DNA of 22,640 nt from an uncultured Bacillota bacterium (lineage in GTDB: Bacteria; Bacillota; Clostridia; Christensenellales; QAND01), in the NCBI GenBank assembly GCA_905208455.1, contig CAJLPK010000018.1:1-22640 (forward strand), in the 5' to 3' direction. Shown here piece after piece: positions 14,307 to 21,739 of this stretch (position 1 is its first letter; every line of letters begins with the position of its first letter). Under the pieces are notes generated by a model. It worked only from the letters and a program-made list of their open reading frames with translations, was not told where the DNA came from and searched no databases. A program made the position numbers and the translations under genes.

Positions 14307-17300
14307 CTATTCCACGCTTTTCAGCGATTCCACCATATCGACCTTACGGAGCTTGCGGCTCATCACCACGCTGACGATGAGGGTAAACACCAGCGTCAGC
14401 ACCGCGGCCAGCAGGTAGCTTACCGGCAGGATCTGCCGCCCGAAACGAATCATCTCTACCTCCACGCTGTTCATGATATACAGGTGCAGGTATTTGCCGA
14501 GCACGAACCCTACCAAGACGCCCAGCAGGCTAAGCCACAGGTTTTCCCGAAATACATAGAGGTTCACCTCGCGCCGTGTAAAGCCCAGCACCTTGAGCGT
14601 TGCGATCTCGCGCACCCGCTCGCCGATGTTGATATTGGTCAGGTTGTACAGCACCACAAAGGCCAGCAGCCCCGCGGAAAGGATCAGCACGATGACGACC
14701 GTCATCATATTATCCACCGTATCCTGGAACACCTGGATCGTATCGGTATTGCTGGAAGCCTGGGTCACGTTTTCCAGCTTCAAAATGCCGGCCCGCAGCG
14801 ATTCCTCATACGCGCTGTCCGTGCTGTCCGTTTTGACGTACAGCTGGTTATATGCAGGCGGCTCGCCGAACACCTGCTCATAGTCCGCCTGGCTGAGGTA
14901 TACATAATGGTTCAGATAGTGCTCCGTTACCGCGGCGACAGGAATCTGCCGCCAGCCGTCGTCTGTTTTGATTTCCAGCACATCGCCGGGCGCCAAATCC
15001 AGCGTCTGCGCCATTTTATCGGTAATCACCGCGCCGCCCGTATCCAGGGAAAGCGGCGTTTTTGTCTTTACATCGCGCAGCTTGATCCACTGCTCCAGGC
15101 CGTCGCTTTGCTGCGGCACGGTGATGTAGGCATCCACCTCTGTTTCCCCGGCGCTTTGGCTGCGCGTCTGCGCGTTTTTCACATACAGCACCGCCGTATC
15201 CTGTACGCCCGCCTGGGCCGCTACGCCCTCCCGGCAGCGGTCTATCTCCGCCTGCGGCAGGTCGTCCTTCATCGTTACGGTGTCCTGATACTGGTACAGG
15301 TCGTCAAACTGGATCGCAGCAATGGTAGAAATGCTGTCCCTGATGCCAAAGCCGATGAGCAGCAGCGCCGTACAGCCCGCAATGCCCAGCACCGTCATAC
15401 ACAGCCGCTTTTTATAGCGGAATAGGTTGCGCGCCGTCACCTTGGCGGAAAAGCTTAGGCGTTTCCAAAGAAAATGCACGCGCTCCAGCAAAATGCGCTT
15501 GCCGATTTTGGGCGCCCTAGGACGCATCAGCTCGCTGGGCTTATGCGACAGGCTGCTCAGCGACGCCCACAGCGTAGCCAAAAACGTAGCGCCTACCGCC
15601 ATGGCAATGCTCATACCGGCCAGGTCGGCATACATCGGCGTATACAGCGTCGGCACGTTATAGATGGAATTGTAGGCGTCAAAGATGACCTTCGGGAAAA
15701 ACTGCATGCCGATGACCACGCCTACCAGGCTGCCCAGAAGGCTGGCGGACAGCGCATAGAACAGGTACTTGGCCGCAATGACACCCTTGCCGTAGCCCAG
15801 CGCCTTGCATACGCCCATGTTGTTTCGCTGCTCATCGACCATGCGCGTCATCGTCGTCAAGCATACCAGCGCCGCCACCAGGAAGAAGAACGCCGGGAAT
15901 ACGTTGGCAATGGCCTGCATCCGCTCGGCCGCAAAGCCGTATTCGACAAAGCCGACATTGGTATTGCGGTCCAGCACATACCATTCGCAGTCCGGCAGGT
16001 CGTCGATCTCCTGGCGCGCATCTAAAATTTCCTGCCAGGCATCCTCCAGCTCCCGCTCTGCCTTGGCCTTTTCCCTATCCAGGGTGCGCTGCGCCTCATC
16101 CAGTTGCTTTTCGCCGTCAGATAGCTGTGCCCGGCCCTCGGAAATCTGCCTTTCCCCGTCCTCGATCTGCTGCTGGGCGCTTTGCAGCGCCGACAGCCCC
16201 TGGGCGGCCTGGTCTATGCCGCCTTTGAGCGCGGACAACTGCGCCTGGGCCTCGGCATCCTGCTCCGGCGTTAAAAACGGCTTGGACTGCTCATACTGCG
16301 CCTGCGCCTGGTCGTATTGCCCCCGCTTTTCCGCAATCCATCCCTCTGCCTGCGACAGCTCGGTATACGAAGGATCCAGCTGGGTCACAAACGCTGTGAC
16401 GCCTTCCTGCCATTCTGTCCGGCTGTGCGAAAGGGTTTTCTCATTTTCCTCCAAGGCCTTCTTGCTGTCCGCCAGCTCCTTTTTCCTATCGTCGATGGTT
16501 TTCTGCGCGGCAGCCAGCTCGCTGTCCGCCGTTTGCTTGCCATCCTGATAGGCCTGCTCTGCATCCGCCAGCTCTTCCTTTGCCGCCTGGATCACCTCTG
16601 TCTCCCAAGCCTCGGTGCGCTGCTCGCCCAGCGTTTCCAGGGCAGAGACAACGCGCTCCACCGTTGTATCGTAGGCGTCGTCATAGCACATCATCGCTTC
16701 AGCGCCCGACACTGTCAGCGTCACCTCGGTATACCGCTCCAGGCAAAAAGCGGTATCCGGCACCATCAGGAACCCGGAGACCGTGCCGTTGCCGATGGTG
16801 GCGCTGTCGCGCGTTGTGCCGTTATACAGCGGCGAGTTGGCAATGCCCACCACGGTGAGCGTGTCGCTTTCCAGCGTATCGGTGATCTCGTCGTCCGTGC
16901 CGCTGGAAACGCGGATGGTATCGCCGATTGAAAGGCCGCTGTACGTTAAGCGGGCATCGGCCAGGCATTCGTTGTCCGCCTGGGGCAGGCGCCCTTCCAG
17001 CAGCAACGGGCGGTTGATGTCGTTTTCCGTGCCCTGCCGGGCGCTGGGCGTCATGGCATAGACCTTTGCCACCAGGTTTTTATCGCCGACAGAGGCCAGC
17101 ACATCCACCGTATAGCCGGCCTTAACGCCTTCCACACCCTCCACCTGGGCGATGAGGTCCAAGTCCTCCTGATCGAACCCCACGGTGGATAATAAGCGCA
17201 CATCCATCATATTTTGTTCATCATAATACGCATCCGCCGCCAGACGCATATCTGGGCTGGCAGCGCGGATGCCGGAGAAAAACGCCGCCCCGATGCCGCA

Positions 17301-17375
17301 GATCAAAAAGATGGAAAAAAACCGGCCCAATGTCCGCCTGATTTCGCGGAATGTATCCTTTTGAATCGCTCTCAT
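14307..17375 (-). CDS. ABC transporter permease, FtsX-like, with large extracytoplasmic coiled-coil region
   Basis: This 1022-residue membrane protein is the permease partner of the ATPase encoded 4 bases upstream. An N-terminal membrane helix (about 17-38) is followed by a MacB-type extracytoplasmic region. That region contains a long Glu/Gln/Ala-rich coiled coil (about 255-460, for example AAQKTIDDRKKELADSKKAL). A first FtsX domain has helices at about 490-510, 535-560 and 585-610. A second helix (about 658-676) leads to another extracytoplasmic domain. The second FtsX domain (about 895-1010) ends the protein; IGERVREIATLKVLGFTRRE is its coupling-helix region. This double FtsX architecture belongs to the type VII ABC superfamily, which works by mechanotransmission rather than simple import. 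Candidate roles are export of peptides or lipids or control of wall hydrolases; the sequence does not decide. Confidence 0.9.
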   Translation of the reverse strand: MRAIQKDTFREIRRTLGRFFSIFLICGIGAAFFSGIRAASPDMRLAADAYYDEQNMMDVRLLSTVGFDQEDLDLIAQVEGVEGVKAGYTVDVLASVGDKNLVAKVYAMTPSARQGTENDINRPLLLEGRLPQADNECLADARLTYSGLSIGDTIRVSSGTDDEITDTLESDTLTVVGIANSPLYNGTTRDSATIGNGTVSGFLMVPDTAFCLERYTEVTLTVSGAEAMMCYDDAYDTTVERVVSALETLGEQRTEAWETEVIQAAKEELADAEQAYQDGKQTADSELAAAQKTIDDRKKELADSKKALEENEKTLSHSRTEWQEGVTAFVTQLDPSYTELSQAEGWIAEKRGQYDQAQAQYEQSKPFLTPEQDAEAQAQLSALKGGIDQAAQGLSALQSAQQQIEDGERQISEGRAQLSDGEKQLDEAQRTLDREKAKAERELEDAWQEILDARQEIDDLPDCEWYVLDRNTNVGFVEYGFAAERMQAIANVFPAFFFLVAALVCLTTMTRMVDEQRNNMGVCKALGYGKGVIAAKYLFYALSASLLGSLVGVVIGMQFFPKVIFDAYNSIYNVPTLYTPMYADLAGMSIAMAVGATFLATLWASLSSLSHKPSELMRPRAPKIGKRILLERVHFLWKRLSFSAKVTARNLFRYKKRLCMTVLGIAGCTALLLIGFGIRDSISTIAAIQFDDLYQYQDTVTMKDDLPQAEIDRCREGVAAQAGVQDTAVLYVKNAQTRSQSAGETEVDAYITVPQQSDGLEQWIKLRDVKTKTPLSLDTGGAVITDKMAQTLDLAPGDVLEIKTDDGWRQIPVAAVTEHYLNHYVYLSQADYEQVFGEPPAYNQLYVKTDSTDSAYEESLRAGILKLENVTQASSNTDTIQVFQDTVDNMMTVVIVLILSAGLLAFVVLYNLTNINIGERVREIATLKVLGFTRREVNLYVFRENLWLSLLGVLVGFVLGKYLHLYIMNSVEVEMIRFGRQILPVSYLLAAVLTLVFTLIVSVVMSRKLRKVDMVESLKSVE

Positions 17376-17379
17376 TGCC

Positions 17380-18081
17380 TCACCACTCGATCTGGTCTAC
17401 GCTCAGCGGCTGTTCATTTCTGCGCTGCTCGGTCACCTGCCCGTTTTTGATGCGGATCACCCGGTCCCCCATCGGGATGATGCTGCTGTTGTGCGTAATG
17501 ATGATGACCGTCATCCCCGTTTCGCGGCAGGTTCTCTGCAGCAGGGACAGGATCTGCCGGCCGGTGCTGGAATCCAGCGCGCCGGTAGGCTCGTCGCAAA
17601 GCAGCAGCTTCGGGTTTTTGGCCAACGCCCGCGCAATGGCGACGCGCTGCTGCTCCCCGCCGGACATCTGGGCGGGAAAATGGTTCATCCTGTCCTGCAG
17701 GCCCACCTGCGCCAAGGTTTCGGCCGGGTCAAAATGGTCCTTGCAAATCTCCGTCGCCAGCTCTACGTTTTCCAGCGCCGTCAGATTCTGCACCAGGTTA
17801 TAGAATTGAAAAATAAAGCCGATGTCGTTTCTGCGGTACAGCGTCAGCTGTTTATCGGTGAGGTTCTCGATGTGCTTGCCGTCTACCACAATGGCGCCGG
17901 AAGTGGGCGTATCCATGCCGCCCAAAAGATTGAGCACCGTGCTCTTCCCGGCCCCGGAAGGGCCGACCACAACGCACAGCTCCCCCTTTTCCACCTCAAA
18001 ATCCACGCCAGTCAGCGCTTTTGTTTCCACTTCCCCTGTTTTATATACCTTTTGAACATCTTTTAATTCCACAAATGCCAT
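17380..18081 (-). CDS. ABC transporter ATP-binding protein (MacB/LolD/FtsE type)
   Basis: This 233-residue ATPase energises the FtsX-type permease encoded directly downstream. The Walker A motif GPSGAGKST is at 40-48, Gln92 lies in FQFYNLVQNL (Q-loop), the signature is MSGGEQQRVAIARA, Walker B is LLLCDEPTGALD, and the switch histidine His197 is in IITHN. The start used is the ATG at 18081, because AGGAGAGG lies 8 bases before it and homologues start at this hydrophobic MAFVELKDV stretch. A frame-open ATG 11 codons upstream (18114) lacks a good ribosome-binding site. The gap to the permease is 4 bases, so the two are co-translated. Confidence 0.93.
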   Translation of the reverse strand: MAFVELKDVQKVYKTGEVETKALTGVDFEVEKGELCVVVGPSGAGKSTVLNLLGGMDTPTSGAIVVDGKHIENLTDKQLTLYRRNDIGFIFQFYNLVQNLTALENVELATEICKDHFDPAETLAQVGLQDRMNHFPAQMSGGEQQRVAIARALAKNPKLLLCDEPTGALDSSTGRQILSLLQRTCRETGMTVIIITHNSSIIPMGDRVIRIKNGQVTEQRRNEQPLSVDQIEW

Positions 18082-18165
18082 ATTTGCATCCTCTCCTGGA
18101 TAAGCGGCATCCACTTAAAGCCGCGCGCATTTTGATTCCCAAGGGTCGTTTTTGTTTTCATATCT

Positions 18166-18195
18166 AGATTAGCTGTTTTTCCAATGGTTTGTCAA
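18166..18195 (-). promoter_or_regulatory. Possible promoter of the ABC transporter operon
   Basis: On the minus strand a perfect TTGACA (18190-18195) is followed after 18 bases by TAATCT (18166-18171). The -10 is weak (3 of 6), so the site is tentative. The predicted leader is about 80 bases with no obvious regulatory fold. Confidence 0.4.
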
Positions 18196-18279
18196 ATCCT
18201 TCTTAACAAGAGAAGGGGGCATTTTTGCCGGCTTGGCCCTATCCTTTCGCCCCTGTTTTTCTTCCAAAAAGCGCCTTTG

Positions 18280-18308
18280 TTGCTAGTTGCCGGAAAAGAG
18301 GGTATAAT
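18280..18308 (+). promoter_or_regulatory. Promoter of the glycosylphosphotransferase gene
   Basis: TTGCTA (18280-18285), a 17-base spacer and a consensus TATAAT (18303-18308) lie about 40 bases before the ATG at 18349. An AGGAG ribosome-binding site lies about 9 bases before that ATG. Confidence 0.75.
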
Positions 18309-18348
18309 AAGGATACCTTGAACGAATGTATAAGTTAGGAGCGGCCGG

Positions 18349-19719
18349 ATGAAACCCCGTTTTTTAGATTATAAAAAGGCGATTTTATCCGCCATCAGCG
18401 CGGTCAATCTGCTGGCGATGGTCGGCATTTTTGCATTCACCTGGTATAATTTTTATCTTTTGCAGATCGGTGCGCCGTTCTATTACCGGTACGGCAACTG
18501 GCTGTTTTTTTTCATTTATGCCATCGTGCTCTATGCCGTGACCAGCGTGCTCGGCGGTTACCGCATCGGCCGCCTCCGATGTTCGGAAATCATCTATTCC
18601 AATTTCCTTTCCCTGGCGCTTGCCAATGTATTTACCTATTTGATTATGACGCTCATCGCGCGCAAGCCGCTGCCGGCCGGCCCTTTTCTGCTGATGACGC
18701 TGGTAGAGTATGCCGCCGCCGTGATCTGGGCGATGTTTTCCAGCTCTCTGTACCGCTCCATCTACCCGCCGCGGCGCATGCTGCTGGTTTCCAACCAAGA
18801 GGCCTCCGCACACCTGATCGATAAGATGAACAAGCGGCCGGATAAATACGAGATCTGCGAATGTGTGGACGTCAACGAGGACATCCATATCATCCGCGAA
18901 AAGATAGACGCTTACGATGCCATCGTCATCTGTGATGTGGGCGCGCAAATGCAGGAGCTGCTCATCGATTATTGCTTTCGGGTGGACAAGCGGTTTTACC
19001 TCGTGCCCACCATCGAGCATATCATCATTGCCAACGCATCCAAGGTGCACCTGTTTGATACGCCGCTGCTTTTATGCCGCAATCAAGGGCTGCAGCCCGA
19101 ACAGCGGTTTGCCAAGCGTGCCTTGGACCTGTTCGTTTCTGCGCTGGGCATTTTGGTGATGAGCCCGTTCATGCTTATCATTGCCCTTTGCATCTATTTG
19201 TATGACCGCGGGCCTGTGCTCTTCAAGCAGGACAGGCTGACCATCGGCGGCAAGGTATTTACGCTGTATAAATTCCGCAGCATGGTCGTGGATGCGGAAA
19301 AGGACGGCGTGGCCCGCCTGGCCAGCAAAAACGACAACCGCATCACCCCCGTGGGCAAGGTCATCCGCGCCATCCGGTTTGATGAGCTGCCGCAGCTATT
19401 CAATATCTTCAAGGGCGATATGTCGCTGGTGGGGCCCCGCCCGGAGCGGCCGGAGATCGCCGAAGAATACGATGCCACGCTGCCGAAATTTTCCTATCGC
19501 TTGAAGGTAAAAGCAGGGCTCACCGGCTATGCGCAGGTCATGGGCAAATACAACACCACCCCGCAGGATAAGCTGCTGCTGGATCTGATGTACATTGAAA
19601 ACTATTCGTTTCTGCTGGATATCCGCCTGCTGCTGATGACGGTGAAAATCTTTTTGATGCCGGACAGCACCGAGGGCGTCGAGGAGGGCCAGGACGATCA
19701 AAGCCCCTCCGCCTCCTAA
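18349..19719 (+). CDS. Polyprenyl glycosylphosphotransferase (initiating sugar transferase, WcaJ/PssY-like)
   Basis: This 456-residue membrane enzyme transfers a sugar phosphate from a nucleotide sugar to undecaprenyl phosphate, the first committed step of exopolysaccharide, capsule or glycan synthesis. The N-terminal half has four hydrophobic segments (about 12-33, 51-70, 84-104, 112-132) and a CoA-binding-like/Rossmann region (about 142-240). The catalytic domain begins with KRALDLFVSALGILVMSP and a re-entrant helix. It then shows GPVLFKQDR, YKFRSM (307-312), RFDELPQLFNIFKGDMSLVG with the catalytic Asp-Glu pair (345-346), GPRPERP and GLTGYAQV. All conserved motifs of the bacterial sugar transferase domain are present. 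No other polysaccharide genes are adjacent. The sugar (glucose, galactose or other) cannot be assigned from sequence. Confidence 0.92.
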   Translation: MKPRFLDYKKAILSAISAVNLLAMVGIFAFTWYNFYLLQIGAPFYYRYGNWLFFFIYAIVLYAVTSVLGGYRIGRLRCSEIIYSNFLSLALANVFTYLIMTLIARKPLPAGPFLLMTLVEYAAAVIWAMFSSSLYRSIYPPRRMLLVSNQEASAHLIDKMNKRPDKYEICECVDVNEDIHIIREKIDAYDAIVICDVGAQMQELLIDYCFRVDKRFYLVPTIEHIIIANASKVHLFDTPLLLCRNQGLQPEQRFAKRALDLFVSALGILVMSPFMLIIALCIYLYDRGPVLFKQDRLTIGGKVFTLYKFRSMVVDAEKDGVARLASKNDNRITPVGKVIRAIRFDELPQLFNIFKGDMSLVGPRPERPEIAEEYDATLPKFSYRLKVKAGLTGYAQVMGKYNTTPQDKLLLDLMYIENYSFLLDIRLLLMTVKIFLMPDSTEGVEEGQDDQSPSAS

Positions 19720-19737
19720 ATTTTCCCGATGGCAAGC

Positions 19738-19772
19738 ATAAAAGCCTGTATCATTCCGATACAGGCTTTTAT
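19738..19772. terminator. Bidirectional terminator between glycosylphosphotransferase and esterase genes
   Basis: A perfect 14-bp stem (19739-19752 with 19758-19771, loop ATTCC) has AAAA and TTTT tracts in its base, suiting both converging genes. Confidence 0.85.
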
Positions 19773-19780
19773 AGATTGCA

Positions 19781-20620
19781 TTAGTCTTCCACGATGATAT
19801 CGCGGATCAGCTTTTCCACTTCCTTATCCCAGAACGCCCAGGAATGGCCCATATTGCGTTCCTCGTGGAATTTCACCTGATACCCCAGCGCCTTGGCGCG
19901 GTCGCGCATATCCACCGCAGAGGGGAACAGCGTATCCGCCGACCCGCAGGAGATATACAGCTTTGGCAGCGGCTTACCCTGCTTTACCGCCTGCTCCAGC
20001 AGGAAGTGCAAATCGTTTTTGCTGCCCTGTATTGTGCCATGCGGCCCGAAGATAAATTCCTTGGTTTCCAAAACCACCTCGGTATCGCTCTTTTTGCCGC
20101 GCAGGTTCTGCCCTTCATGGGCAATGCGCTCTTTATCATCCTGCATGAGCGCCACGATGTCCAGCGCTCCGGAAAAGCTGGCGGCAAAGCCGAACTTTTC
20201 AGGATACGTCAGCGCGATTTTCATCGCGCCGTAGCCGCCCATCGACAGCCCGGCCACATAGGTGTTTTCCCGCTTGGGGGAAACGCGCAGGTAGGTTTCG
20301 ATGATGCGCGGCAGCTCCTCCGCCACATATTTTAAGTACGGCCAGCCGATGGCCTGGTCCGTGTAAAAGTTATTGTGCATTTCCGGCATCACGACTACCA
20401 TCTTCTTTTCCGATTCATACAGATAGCGTTCAATGCTGGTGTAGCTGGTCCAGGTATGCGCCGCCCCCTTTAGGCCGTGCAGCAGGTACAAAACCGGGAT
20501 CTCTTCGGAATCCGGACCGCCCGCCAGCGCGCCGTAGATGTTGGCGTCCGGCACGAGCAGGTGCACGGTCTGATGAAAATCCAGCACTTGGGAATGAAAG
20601 TTAAATGTAATATGCGCCAT
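19781..20620 (-). CDS. Esterase, EstA/esterase D family alpha/beta hydrolase (second of a tandem pair)
   Basis: This is a 279-residue serine hydrolase of the esterase D / tributyrin esterase family. The nucleophile is Ser126 in GLSMGGYGAMK, the acid is probably Asp229 in CGSADTLF, and the base is His259 in MGHSWAFWD. The oxyanion-hole region is YLLHGL (46-50). It lacks a signal peptide, so it is predicted to be cytoplasmic. It could deacylate short-chain esters or acetylated carbohydrates, or hydrolyse S-formyl thiols. It lies 3 bases downstream of a paralogous esterase, with an AGGAGG overlapping the end of that gene, so the two are translationally coupled. It differs from its neighbour mainly in a longer insertion after the nucleophile (about 155-200). 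Confidence 0.9.
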   Translation of the reverse strand: MAHITFNFHSQVLDFHQTVHLLVPDANIYGALAGGPDSEEIPVLYLLHGLKGAAHTWTSYTSIERYLYESEKKMVVVMPEMHNNFYTDQAIGWPYLKYVAEELPRIIETYLRVSPKRENTYVAGLSMGGYGAMKIALTYPEKFGFAASFSGALDIVALMQDDKERIAHEGQNLRGKKSDTEVVLETKEFIFGPHGTIQGSKNDLHFLLEQAVKQGKPLPKLYISCGSADTLFPSAVDMRDRAKALGYQVKFHEERNMGHSWAFWDKEVEKLIRDIIVED

Positions 20621-20623
20621 GCT

Positions 20624-21442
20624 TTACGCCCTCCTCAGCTCTTTGCGGACCGGCAGCCAGTCAATGAGCTTTCTGCCTTCGCTGTCCCAGAAATCCCACT
20701 CGTGGGCCATGCCCTCCTGCTCAAACTCGGTAAAGTCCACCTTTTCCTCCTTGAGGAATTGGCAGAAATCCTTGTGTACGCCGTACAGCTCATCTGCCGT
20801 ACCGCAGGAGATATACATCTTGGGCAGCTGCTTGCCGCTTTTTACCGCGCTGTCCACCACATGGTAAAGGTCAAACTCCGTGCCCTCCAGGTCCTTAGGG
20901 TTCTCCGTGCCGAAAACAGCCTTCATCTCCATCGGCGTCACGGCGTCTGCCTCTTTGCCCACCGACATATGCGCCACATCCAGCCCGCCGGAGAACGAGG
21001 CCACCGCCGCATAGCGGTCCGGGTTTTTCATCGCGATCTGCAGCGCGCCGTAGCCGCCCATCGACAGCCCGGCGATAAAGCGGTCCTCCCGCCGGCCGGA
21101 TGCACGGAACACCGTTTCGATAAAGTTCGGCAGCTCCACGGTCATATAGGTGGCATATGCCCAGCCGTTGACCATATCGGTATACCAGAAATTCTGCATG
21201 CCCGGGCAGACGCAGATCATGTTGAGATCGCTGTGGTGCAGATAGGCCTCCATATTGCTGCGCCGCAGCCATGCCGTATGGTTGTCGGTATGCCCATGCA
21301 GCAAATACAGCACGGGCAGGTTTTCCGTAAACGGCTTTCCAAGCTGAGCCAGCTTTAGATCCTTCGGCTCCGGCAGGAAAACGGTGACGGTTTGGTCAGA
21401 ATTCAATGCTTCAGAACGAAACGTCAGTTCCATCAACGCCAT
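20624..21442 (-). CDS. Esterase, EstA/esterase D family alpha/beta hydrolase (first of a tandem pair)
   Basis: This is a 272-residue serine hydrolase of the same family as the downstream gene. The nucleophile is Ser127 in GLSMGGYGALQ, the acid is probably Asp217 in CGTADELY, and the base is His247 in MAHEWDFWD; YLLHGH forms the oxyanion-hole strand. The start is the ATG at 21442, which has AAGGAGG about 8 bases upstream. Longer in-frame starts (ATG at 21493 or 21478, TTG at 21529) exist but lack ribosome-binding sites and would add a poorly conserved extension. It is the first gene of the esterase pair, transcribed from a TATAAT promoter facing away from the aldolase gene. The natural ester substrate is unknown. 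Confidence 0.9.
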   Translation of the reverse strand: MALMELTFRSEALNSDQTVTVFLPEPKDLKLAQLGKPFTENLPVLYLLHGHTDNHTAWLRRSNMEAYLHHSDLNMICVCPGMQNFWYTDMVNGWAYATYMTVELPNFIETVFRASGRREDRFIAGLSMGGYGALQIAMKNPDRYAAVASFSGGLDVAHMSVGKEADAVTPMEMKAVFGTENPKDLEGTEFDLYHVVDSAVKSGKQLPKMYISCGTADELYGVHKDFCQFLKEEKVDFTEFEQEGMAHEWDFWDSEGRKLIDWLPVRKELRRA

Positions 21443-21547
21443 AAAGAGTTCCTCCTTATTCCTTATAAAAGCGGACATGGCCTCCGCTCCCATGACAATG
21501 AAAACAAAACACAAGCGAACATGGATCAATACAATGCTTACTTATCT

Positions 21548-21576
21548 ATTATATCTTGCCGCAAAGGGAATGTCTA
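21548..21576 (-). promoter_or_regulatory. Promoter of the tandem esterase operon
   Basis: On the minus strand TAGACA (21571-21576), a 17-base spacer and a consensus TATAAT (21548-21553) precede a leader of about 100 bases. Confidence 0.7.
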
Positions 21577-21667
21577 ACGAAAAAGCGCGCCGCCCTTGTT
21601 TATTTTTTCACCATAGCCTTGGCAGTGCTTTGGCGCGCGTTTCCGATCCGCCCCGGATTTTCTCCCT

Positions 21668-21695
21668 TTGTTTCCCCTGCCCGATGGTGTATAAT
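21668..21695 (+). promoter_or_regulatory. Promoter of the aldolase gene
   Basis: A consensus TATAAT (21690-21695) lies 16 bases after TTGTTT (21668-21673), a weak -35. The ribosome-binding site AAAGGCGG (21724-21731) follows. The 297-base gap between the esterase and aldolase starts otherwise shows only a GCGCGCC inverted repeat with wide spacing. Confidence 0.55.
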
Positions 21696-21739
21696 AAGCT
21701 GAATCCCGTAGTTAGTTTTCAAGAAAGGCGGTATGACAC

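Noticed and set aside
13848..15425. A 525-codon open frame on the plus strand
   Set aside because: It runs across the MBL-fold gene start, the DUF1653 gene and the end of the permease gene, in a different frame from DUF1653. Its translation is His/Arg/Gln-rich without motifs, so it is a shadow.
21585..21639. GCGCGCC / GGCGCGC inverted repeat between the esterase and aldolase genes
   Set aside because: The arms are only 7 bases and about 40 bases apart, with no T tract or operator-like symmetry. In GC-rich DNA this can occur by chance.
21733..21739. ATG at 21733 as the aldolase start
   Set aside because: It is out of frame with the conserved aldolase sequence, which begins at the ATG at 21740.
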